Origin: an uncultured bacterium
Lineage (GTDB): Bacteria; Patescibacteriota; Gracilibacteria; Absconditabacterales; Absconditicoccaceae
Direction: 5' to 3'
DNA length: 7,057 bases
NCBI GenBank assembly: GCA_903943625.1
Contig: CAJAPL010000118.1
Location: forward strand, 1 to 7,057
Shown here: positions 1 to 6,373 of the stretch, in pieces
Layout of the letters: every line of letters starts with the position of its first letter
Numbering within the stretch: the first letter of the stretch is position 1
Position numbers and translations under genes: made by a program
The notes under the pieces: model-generated
Databases searched by the model: none
Seen by the model: only the letters and a program-made list of their open reading frames with translations
What the model was told of the DNA's origin: nothing

Positions 1-1427
1 CAAATACAACTTGAAGTCGCATAAAATTAGACCTTACAAATCCTGCTGCTAAGGTGCCTGATTTTATAGTAAAGAAAAATCAAAATCTAAAAATCGATAT
101 GCCAGATTGAAAATTTATAAATCCAAATTATAAGCTCCAAATGCCAGATTTGATTGCTAAGGAAAATTGACCAAAACCACAAATAGATCTTAGCCCAAAA
201 ATATCGACACAGCCACTTGATTGAGATGCATGAGAGGAAATAAGTGATATAAATTCTCTCTGATCTAATGCTTCAGTAATAGATATACCAGCATGACAGG
301 ATAGTGCTAAATTACAATTTACACAAGAAGATATACAGAAATATAATTTAAATCCAAATGACGTAATTACAAAAACAGACAAAAAAGAAAACATTGAAAA
401 GCAAATAGCACAAGTAGGAAACGTAGAGGCTGATACCCTGGACTCTTTAGCGTCTCTCAATTCAGACTTAAAGGAATCTCACAAGAAATTATCTGAAGTT
501 GCAAAAAATAAAATTCTTTTTAATGAAAATAGAGATATGTTTGAGCCAGCTTTGGATTTACCAGATGCTTATATGACTGAGATTGCTTGAAAAGTCTATA
601 TCAAACCAAAAAATATTGTAGGAGAAACACAAATCATGTATGAGTATAATCCTAGCATCAAGCAAGTTACAAAACTAAAATCTGATTACAAAATGATAAA
701 CGAACTGAAAGGACGCGAATTCCCAGATGGGCAAGCAAGATTTAGCACTGCTGAGCCGGAATTTGAAAAAACTACAATATCTGATTTTGCATCTGATAAA
801 GATTTTGCTGGATTAGCACAGATGATGGATATAGCAATAAAATATCATACAAATTCATTGGATTATAATGCGGTTTGAGCAAAGTTACTCAATCACGATG
901 AGAGAAATGTTTATAATGGAGAAAAATGACTAGAAAATGAAAAAATCAATCTAATCGAAAATGCGATATCTAATGGTGGTGGTTCAAATTTGGACGTAAA
1001 ACTAAAAGATTGAAGGACACTAAATAGTCTAAAGTGAGATGATTATTATGATGGCGACTGAACAGATATTGTTGAGATAAGTACAAAATCTGAGAATGGG
1101 GAGAAAATATTAATAGACTATGCAACGAAAAATTGATATTTTTTTGGTGAATTAAATGGCAATATTTATATGTATAAGCAATGAATAGGCTGAGCCCCAG
1201 ATGAATATAAAGTAAAAAAGGATGGGAAATATTACGAATACTCAACTGAGAACAAACAATTGCAAGAAATCGATGATAAAGAATCTGAGCATGAAAATAG
1301 AGAAACGTGAGAGATCATAAAAGAAATTGGGACTCCATATCAAAGTTTAGACAACCAATTTGGGGACTATATAAATAGCAATACCTATAAAGCAAAAAAA
1401 TCACAGAATGATAACATAATAGTCTAG
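1..1427 (+). CDS. Unrecognised large protein, 5' end missing (TGA=Gly)
   Basis: I do not recognise this protein. The frame (first full codon at base 3) has no TAA or TAG until the TAG at 1425, which is followed at once by a TAA, giving 474 codons if TGA is glycine. Seventeen of its 34 glycines are TGA. No convincing start lies inside the window: the ATGs at 99 and 141 interrupt a region of even composition and have no ribosome site, so the gene probably begins upstream. Visible parts are a polar N-terminal stretch rich in Asn, Pro and Lys; a charged, probably helical segment at about residues 130-170 of the visible part; and a Gly/Asp/Tyr-rich, probably beta-rich C-terminal region at about 325-415 with patterns such as LKDGRTL and KKDGKYYEY. 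The tail is acidic and polar. I see no membrane span. It could be a surface or structural protein, but this is only a guess from composition. It converges on grpE. Confidence 0.8.
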
Positions 1428-1430
1428 TAA

Positions 1431-1482
1431 ATAAAAAAAGAGTATAAGTATAATTATAACTACAAATAAAATACTTTTTAGT
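1431..1482. terminator. Possible weak bidirectional terminator
   Basis: This lies between the convergent ends of the large unknown gene and grpE. An A-rich arm ending in agtat at 1445 can pair with atacttttta at 1471-1480, with a two-base bulge, and leaves an A-run on one side and a T-run on the other. The stem is almost all A-T and therefore weak. The call rests mainly on position. Confidence 0.25.
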
Positions 1483-1490
1483 ATAAATAA

Positions 1491-2129
1491 TTAACTACCT
1501 ATAACAACTTTTGAAGTTACAATCACTCTGACTTCTCAATCTTTTTTGTAATAAAATCATCTTTGAAATTCTTGGATGATTTTTCATTTCATTTCTAGAT
1601 CTTCAATAGGCATTGTAGAAATAGGCTCATGATATAGTCAATCTGGGGCGTTTCAAATAGACTCAATTGGGTATATATTCATAGATTCCAATGTTTTGAT
1701 GAAATTGTCGTAGACAATCTGTACTCATTTTGTCAGTGGATCTTGCAGATGTTCACTCGTGATATTATCAAGGGATTTTCTCAAGTCTTCCAAAAATGGA
1801 AGAAATTTTTTGACTACATCTATAAGAGCATCCAAATTTATAGTCTGATTTTTTTCATTTGTCTGTCTGATGAATCTATCAAAATCCATCTTTAGATTGA
1901 TGTAATCATATTGAGCTCTTTTAGCCATTTCTGTGAGTTCTAGTTTATCTTTATTTAACTGAGATATCTGTGATTTTAAGGATTCTATTTCATCAGAATC
2001 TTTAGCCAAATCGGATGCTTGTACCTCATTTAAAGAATCATCTCAAATCTCTCATTCAGACTTTTGCTGGATTATTTTTTTAAGTTTTTTTTCCAATTCA
2101 TCATGTTGTTTATCATCTTTTTTTGACAT
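1491..2129 (-). CDS. grpE: GrpE, nucleotide exchange factor of DnaK (TGA=Gly)
   Basis: GrpE releases ADP from the Hsp70 chaperone DnaK in the cytoplasm and so drives its folding cycle. The 212-residue product has the GrpE layout: a charged disordered N-terminus (1-45), a long helical coiled coil (about 46-95, starting DEIESLKSQISQLNK), the core helices with FLPFLEDLRKSLDNI (about 109-123), and a C-terminal beta domain (about 155-212). That domain carries PDGLYHEPI at the place of the family's FDPxxHEAV signature and ends in RVIVTSKVVIGS, like the usual end of GrpE. Length is normal for the family. Eight of its nine glycines are TGA, so a standard-code caller would report only a fragment around 1725-2009. 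The ATG at 2129 was chosen because it precedes the acidic/basic leader and lies 20 bases after the stop of the upstream peptidase gene, suggesting one transcript. No dnaK or dnaJ is in the window. Confidence 0.95.
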
Positions 2130-2149
2130 ATTAGTTTTTGAATAATAAT

Positions 2150-2944
2150 TTAAAATTTATTTTTCTTATAGTATTCAGCGATCGTGAGATTTTGGTCATG
2201 AAGGTAGGTTGCGAAAGGGATACCAAGGAATCTCCGATGTCGATGCTCTGCCATTTTACCATCTACGTCAACTCATTTTTGATATGTATTGTGGAATCCA
2301 TATTTGTATGCGTTCTCATCCATCCGCTTGTAATAATCTGATCATGTTGTCATCTGTAGTGTTTTTCCATTTTTATTGGCGACTGATATGTCTACAGCCA
2401 ATCATGCTTGATGTTCGCTAGATCCCGGTTCTGCACATCTTTTTTCCTCACATCAGTTTTTGAGCAATGAATTTTGTAGTCCATATGATCTATATGCACT
2501 TGCTATATAAATTTTATGAGATTTATCGAAATGTTCTCGGAATGCCCATGCCATATCTGCAAATGCCGTACCAGCCGTAGCTCTAAGTGAAAATTTGGAA
2601 GATTTATTGTATGTAAAATGCGATACGATTGGCCTTAAGTCCAGTGGTTTATATGATTGATCTGAAAATGGTGTTTCATCGCTTAAATATCTTTGAAAAG
2701 ATGAGTCTGATTGTAAATCAAATGTTTTTTGATATTTTTTCTGGCTTTGATCTAGGATTCAAGATAGGCTAGAGATGATGTCAAAATCGGCTGTGTCGCC
2801 AGCGTGTTGACCTGTGTTTAAGTTTTGTTGTGGTCTAAAATCCTTTTGAGCGTTGGCAAAATTTTGTCGCAAAATATAAAAAAATATTCATATAAAGATT
2901 CATATTACTGATAATCATACGGAAAATCTATGTTTGGAGCTCAT
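2150..2944 (-). CDS. Membrane-anchored D,D-carboxypeptidase, peptidase M15B / VanY family (TGA=Gly)
   Basis: Enzymes of this family are zinc peptidases that remove the terminal D-alanine from peptidoglycan stem peptides outside the membrane. The 264-residue product starts with a basic tip and a hydrophobic segment (about 8-25), a signal anchor or uncleaved signal peptide. A polar linker follows to about residue 100, then the catalytic domain. Its motifs are intact: SAYRSYGLQ (149-157), SEHQAGLAVDIS (176-187) with zinc ligands His178 and Asp185, and AEHRHRRFLG (232-241) with catalytic Glu233 and zinc ligand His236, matching the family's ExxH. Gly181 of the second motif is encoded by TGA, which is strong evidence for the altered code. 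Cys165 and Cys170 could form a disulfide. The start at 2944 is the first ATG after an in-frame stop. It is the first gene of a likely two-gene unit with grpE. Substrate preference (VanY-like D,D rather than L,D) is inferred from the motifs. Confidence 0.92.
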
Positions 2945-2979
2945 AGTCTGGATTAAGATATTTATTAAATATTGGTGGC

Positions 2980-3007
2980 ATTATAAAAAAAAGCAATCAG
3001 ATTACAA
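2980..3007 (-). promoter_or_regulatory. Predicted promoter of the peptidase-grpE unit
   Basis: On the minus strand a perfect TATAAT (2980-2985) lies 16 bases downstream of TTGTAA (3002-3007, four of six matches to TTGACA). The predicted start of transcription is about 28 bases before the peptidase ATG at 2944. This is a housekeeping sigma-70 type pattern. In DNA this AT-rich a TATAAT alone is weak evidence, but spacing and position fit. Confidence 0.5.
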
Positions 3008-3014
3008 TTTTTTT

Positions 3015-3038
3015 TAAATAAAATTTTAAATAAAATTT
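3015..3038 (+). repeat. Tandem 12-bp direct repeat upstream of the sigma gene
   Basis: The unit taaataaaattt occurs twice head to tail (3015-3026 and 3027-3038), ending 13 bases before the ATG at 3052. It could be an operator or an upstream promoter element, but simple AT-rich sequence makes chance repeats common. Confidence 0.4.
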
Positions 3039-3051
3039 TTCGTCTATAAAT

Positions 3052-3708
3052 ATGAAGAGAAATAAATATATTGATATCAATTTAGATTTGCTAGCTAGTG
3101 ATATGTTTAAACTGTTTGGTGATGATCAGATTTCTTCACTTTCAAAACTGAGTGATGAAGAGTTGTCAACTAGAGTGAAAGGATGAGATAATCAGGCCTT
3201 TGAGATTTTGTATGATAAGTACAAAGATAAGATATTTTCTTATGTGCGAAATATTTTGAATTACAACAAAGACGATGCTACTAGTGTTTTGAGTGATGTG
3301 TTTATCAAGGTGTTTGAATATTTAAAAAGTTATGAAGTAAAGAATTTTAAAACATTTATATACAGAATAGCTCACAACACAGCTATCGACTGTATAAGAA
3401 CAAGCAAATCTGGCATATATACAGACGACGAAACTGCAAAATTGGTGGAGGACACTCAAAGTGTAACCGAGAAAGAGAATGTAAATACTCAATTTAAACA
3501 AAAGATTATGATGTGATTTCTTAGTCAAATTGAAGAAAGATTTAGAAATGTTTTGTATCTATATTATTTTGAAGAGAAGTCTTATGACGAAATTGCTGAG
3601 ATTATAGAAAGCAACAAAAATACTGTGGGGACTATGATTTTGAATGGCAAAAAGGCATTGAAAGAAAAAATAAAAGATGAAGATATAATCAGAGAACTTA
3701 GTTTTTAA
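3052..3708 (+). CDS. ECF-type RNA polymerase sigma factor (TGA=Gly)
   Basis: This is a sigma-70 family protein of the small extracytoplasmic-function type, which directs RNA polymerase to a specific promoter set. Of 218 residues, about 1-43 are a family-atypical N-terminal extension. Region 2 spans about 45-117: GDNQAFEILYDKY, then DATSVLSDVFIKVFEYL (the DAEDLxQEVFxxVF-like core-binding part), then FKTFIYRIAHNTAIDCIR (the -10 recognition part). A linker of about 35 residues follows. Region 4 spans about 156-207: FRNVLYLYYFEEKSYDEIAEIIESN and TVGTMILNGKKALKEKI, the helix-turn-helix for the -35 element. There is no region 3, as in ECF sigmas. TGA codes Gly45, just before region 2, and Gly155, between the domains, so the standard code splits the gene. 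It stands 32 bases before a membrane protein gene that may be its anti-sigma factor. No Shine-Dalgarno site is visible; TATAAA lies directly before the ATG. Confidence 0.93.
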
Positions 3709-3740
3709 TTAGAATAGTTTAGTATCGTAACATTATAAAA

Positions 3741-4340
3741 ATGGAAATTAAAAAGGATTATTTTCCAAGAGCTAAAGCTCCTGAAATTGCAAAGAAAAAG
3801 GTTATGCAATATGTTTACTGAAGCAAAAAAAATCTGAGTAAAAGATTCTATTTTTATAGGGTTTATGCCCCAGCCTTTTTATTGTTATTTATAGTTTGGT
3901 GATGATTAGCTTTTTATGATAAACAGATAAAACCCAATTGAGAAATATATACATTCAAAAGCGAGTCTTGAATGGAAGGGGGCTTTATTGAAAATTCTAA
4001 TGAATCTCAAAATATTGCTGGTTTGGCAGGACCAAGCTCAGTAAATAACGATACTTTAATGAGAGACGCGAGCGCTCTTGATAGTACCAGTCTAGTAAGT
4101 CCTGCACTTAATCCAAGCCAGGATAATTTTGATCAAACAAGTAGTACAACAAGTATAGCTAGATCAAATACTACAGAAACCAAGAGTAGTAATATCTTCC
4201 CTGTAAATGGCGCGATTGATGGACCAAGCTCAGTAAGTTCTGTTAGCCCCGAGGCGACCTTAGATCAACAGATAACTGAGATAGAAAATTTGATGAATGA
4301 TATTTCGTCTATAACAACACAGGAAGAGAATCTGTTTTAG
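3741..4340 (+). CDS. Single-pass membrane protein, candidate anti-sigma factor (TGA=Gly)
   Basis: I do not recognise a family. The 199-residue product has a basic cytoplasmic head (1-40, with DYFPRAKAPEIAKKK), one transmembrane helix (about 41-59, VYAPAFLLLFIVWGGLAFY) and a 140-residue Ser/Thr/Asn-rich, low-complexity exported tail ending in a short acidic helix (175-199). The tail contains GPSSV twice (residues 97-101 and 161-165), each encoded by the same 16 bases (4029-4044 and 4221-4236). Five of 11 glycines are TGA, including both of the pair in the membrane helix. Small membrane proteins encoded directly after an ECF sigma gene are often anti-sigma factors that bind the sigma with a short cytoplasmic domain. 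Gene order and topology fit that role, but no zinc-binding HxxxCxxC motif is present and no sequence match is claimed. It may instead be a cell-surface protein regulated by the sigma factor. Confidence 0.85.
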
Positions 4341-4352
4341 TTTTGTATTTAT

Positions 4353-4976
4353 ATGAAAATGATTTATACTGTAAGTAAAAAAATAGTATTATTATCTGCT
4401 TTGCTTTTGTTGGCATGATTTAGTTTTGCAGAAACAAATATTTCTAGTATCTGGTCTGCAGAGTGAAGGGATGCTGGGATGATTAGGGAAAATATCCAAG
4501 ACTTTTCTTGTAAAATGAGAGATTGAACTTGTTGCAAAGGAAATGTATGTATGGGGATTAGTGTAAATTGCATACAATGATCTTCTCCTGTAATGAAATG
4601 ATGTAATGAAAGATGCGCTCCGATAGTTGAATGTAAAAAAAGCAACATAAAGAACAATGTCTTAGAAAAAACTGAGATAAAAACAGAAAAAGAATCCAAG
4701 GAAGAGGAAAGAAGCAAAGTAAAGATCGAAAAAATAGAAAAAATAGAGGATATGTGATCGAAATTGGAGAGCGTGATAGAGAAGACAGAATATTTAAATT
4801 ATAATGCCTCTAGATTAAGAAACTATGTGCAGAACCTAAACAACATAAAATACTATTTAAACCAAAATAATTTGACTATTACTGAAACAAAAAAATACAA
4901 CAAAGAACTCAATAACACAATAAACAACATCAAACAAGAATTGTATAATATCAAAAAAACTTATAAGTCACAATAA
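4353..4976 (+). CDS. Secreted cysteine-rich protein with C-terminal coiled coil (TGA=Gly)
   Basis: The function is unknown. The 207-residue product begins with a clear signal peptide (basic n-region to Lys10, hydrophobic core about 11-21, then GFSFA, with cleavage probably after Ala26). The mature N-terminus (53-94) has eight cysteines at 53, 60, 61, 66, 73, 84, 88 and 94, in the pattern CKMRDGTCCKGNVC then VNC, GCNERC and VEC, suggesting a small disulfide-bonded domain. The rest is highly charged (100-135, Lys/Glu-rich) and then Asn/Lys-rich helical coiled coil (about 136-205). Six of nine glycines are TGA. Start choice: ATG 4353 gives the longest form, but ATG 4359 begins the MIYTVS stretch that also begins the convergent Kazal/DUF333 protein, so 4359 may be the true start. 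It follows the membrane protein gene by 12 bases and is probably co-transcribed with it and the sigma gene. Confidence 0.87.
4356..4377 (+). repeat. 22-bp perfect inverted repeat, left copy
   Basis: This copy covers the start codon region and the codons for MIYTVS of the secreted Cys-rich protein. It reads atgatttatactgtaagta preceded by aaa. The identical sequence occurs on the opposite strand at 6090-6111, at the start of the Kazal/DUF333 gene. By a rough count a 22-bp exact match in 7 kb is not expected by chance. Confidence 0.9.
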
Positions 4977-5025
4977 TTATATTTTCTCGGCATAATGTAA
5001 TAAATTTAAAATCTGTCTTTTTTTA

Positions 5026-6108
5026 TTATTTGATAATTTTAAATGTCTGGATTATGTTATTAATAGAACTTATCATATCTCAATATTCCTCAGCGTATTT
5101 TCAAGCATAAGGCATATCTAGCGCTTGAGAATAATAGAAAACATATCAACCATATTCAGCTATCTTGTTTGTATTTAGCAATCATTGTTTGACTAAATTT
5201 TCTCGTTCTGCTGTCTGTATAATTGTGATGCTAAATATCATATTTGGGAGTTGTTTTGACTGGTTGTACTTAAAAATTAAGGTACTTCATTTTTTGTTTA
5301 ATACTATATGTTCACTATATTTATTTTTTCGTGATTTGGGTATATGTAAACTAAAAGAAAGTAAGTCTCAATCAGCGTCTAAGGTAAATTTTTTCTTTTC
5401 ATAATCATTGGAGTATAGCATTTCTATAAATCCTTGGATACTGGAAGATATGTTTCTGTATGTTTTGGCAAATTTATTTTTTAAGTTTTGTAAAAATGTA
5501 ATCTTGGATGCGATGTCGGGGAATTGATTATAATTTTTTGAAATATATCATGATAAATATTTTTCTATTGGAGAAATTTTTTTGCATTCTCATCTGTAAT
5601 AAGCTCGCTCTTCACAGCTAGATCAATCAGTAAAATTACATACCCCATATTGTCATTTATCATCAGATTTGATTTCTAGAGTTCATCAATTTCTTTCACA
5701 ATAAACTGAAGCTGGGTTGGCCATTCAGATTGATTTATATTTTATGCATTTAGGCTCTTGTGGCGTCTCGCAATACATCAGCGTACAAGCCATCAATTTT
5801 CAATCTGATATAGAACAATTATTACATCAGTCAAAATATGTTTCACAATTAGATAGGTCTGGAGCTGAGATTTTACATTCTCAATCATAAAGAAAATCAT
5901 ATCATTCTGCATTCATCTGACATCTATTCCCAAAAGTTTTTTGGTCTGGTGGACATGGCATATGAGAACATAACATTTGAAATTGGCCACACACTGGAGC
6001 ATATTCCATAGTACATGCCGTATTGTCTGTTTTTGCAAAGGTAAATCACAAAATTAATGTGAGAATAGATATTCATAAAATTGTTTTTCTACTTACAGTA
6101 TAAATCAT
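5026..6108 (-). CDS. Secreted Kazal / Cys-rich / DUF333 multidomain protein (TGA=Gly)
   Basis: The 360-residue product begins with a signal peptide (1 to about 25, ending GFTFA). A Kazal-type protease-inhibitor-like domain follows (about 32-78): CTMEYAPVCG, an inserted loop with two Cys (47 and 52), then KTFGNRCQMNAEG and DGEC. Next is a short Cys-rich module (88-121: CETYFDGCNNCSI, then ACTLMYCETPQEPKC) and a DUF333 domain (about 122-175: GMANPASVYCERNGG, then YGVCNFTDGSSCEERAYYRG, then EC). A long C-terminal domain (180-360) that I do not recognise is mixed alpha/beta and lacks cysteine. Nineteen of 24 glycines are TGA, including the conserved DUF333 glycines. Kazal domains usually block serine proteases; DUF333 has no established role. 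Acting outside the cell, it might protect the envelope or bind proteins of a partner cell, which is inference. Start ATG 6108 is supported by the signal peptide and by its match to the convergent secreted protein. Confidence 0.93.
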
Positions 6109-6111
6109 TTT
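6090..6111 (-). repeat. 22-bp perfect inverted repeat, right copy
   Basis: This is the reverse complement of 4356-4377 and covers the start codon and the first codons (MIYTVS) of the Kazal/DUF333 gene. Beyond the exact match the two signal peptides stay similar (SKK/SRK, then GFSFAETN/GFTFAKTDN), so the two genes share a duplicated signal-peptide region although their mature parts differ. Confidence 0.9.
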
Positions 6112-6373
6112 AATTTTAAAAAATAAACTAAAAACAATGGTAAAGAATTTTATTTTCTTTTCAACGTCTTTATGTATTGACGAAATATATTATTAAAAAT
6201 TTGGGTTGGGATTATTTTTATCCAAGTTTTTTAATACCTTCTTTATCACCCATTTACTTTTACTTTGTATTGACAATTGCCAGTAAAAAAGTATAAGTGT
6301 CACGAATTCTGGTCATTAGCTTTAACGAATTTTTAAACAAAAAATTAAACATTAATAACAAAATCCTAAAAAC
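6109..6373. other. Intergenic region between native genes and the foreign-looking ORF
   Basis: There is no gene in these 265 bases, which are AT-rich and hold stops in the adhesin frame up to shortly before its GTG. Contents noticed: a poor minus-strand promoter match for the Kazal/DUF333 gene (TTGAAA at 6158-6163, without a good -10); an imperfect hairpin at about 6203-6230 (gggat / atccaag) followed by a T-run, which would resemble a terminator on the plus strand although nothing native is transcribed into it; and a good plus-strand promoter at 6270-6297. Any junction between native and foreign DNA must lie here, but no exact breakpoint, target duplication or repeat is visible. Confidence 0.6.
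6270..6297 (+). promoter_or_regulatory. Predicted sigma-70 type promoter of the adhesin gene
   Basis: A perfect TTGACA (6270-6275) is followed after 16 bases by TATAAG (6292-6297, five of six to TATAAT). Transcription would start near 6304, leaving a leader of about 70 bases before the GTG at 6374. The match is good, but if the gene comes from a Bacteroidota genome its native promoter should look different (TAnnTTTG type), and I did not find a full match to that pattern. Confidence 0.5.

Noticed and set aside
128..1245. Minus-strand frames at 128-460 and 970-1245
   Set aside because: They are opposite the continuous TGA=Gly frame on the plus strand and have no domain or start signal.
2138..2421. 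Plus-strand open frames at 2138-2341 and 2209-2421
   Set aside because: Both are antisense to the M15 peptidase, whose catalytic motifs are intact on the minus strand when TGA is glycine.
4364..4717. Minus-strand frames opposite the secreted Cys-rich gene
   Set aside because: The plus-strand frame has a signal peptide, a cysteine pattern and a coiled coil. The minus frames are shadows.
4977..5025. Terminator between the convergent secreted-protein genes
   Set aside because: Only T-runs and a short loopless palindrome (acttataagt, within the end of the upstream gene) are visible. No proper stem-loop could be drawn.
1..6108. Many broken genes or pseudogenes interrupted by TGA
   Set aside because: Every interruption is TGA, never TAA or TAG, with no frameshift, and TGA matches conserved glycines. 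Recoding explains all of them.
6258..6275. Bacteroidota-type -7 element (TAnnTTTG) before the adhesin
   Set aside because: The sequence ttactttg is one base off the required spacing and has no -33 TTTG at the right distance. The TTGACA/TATAAG pair is the better match.
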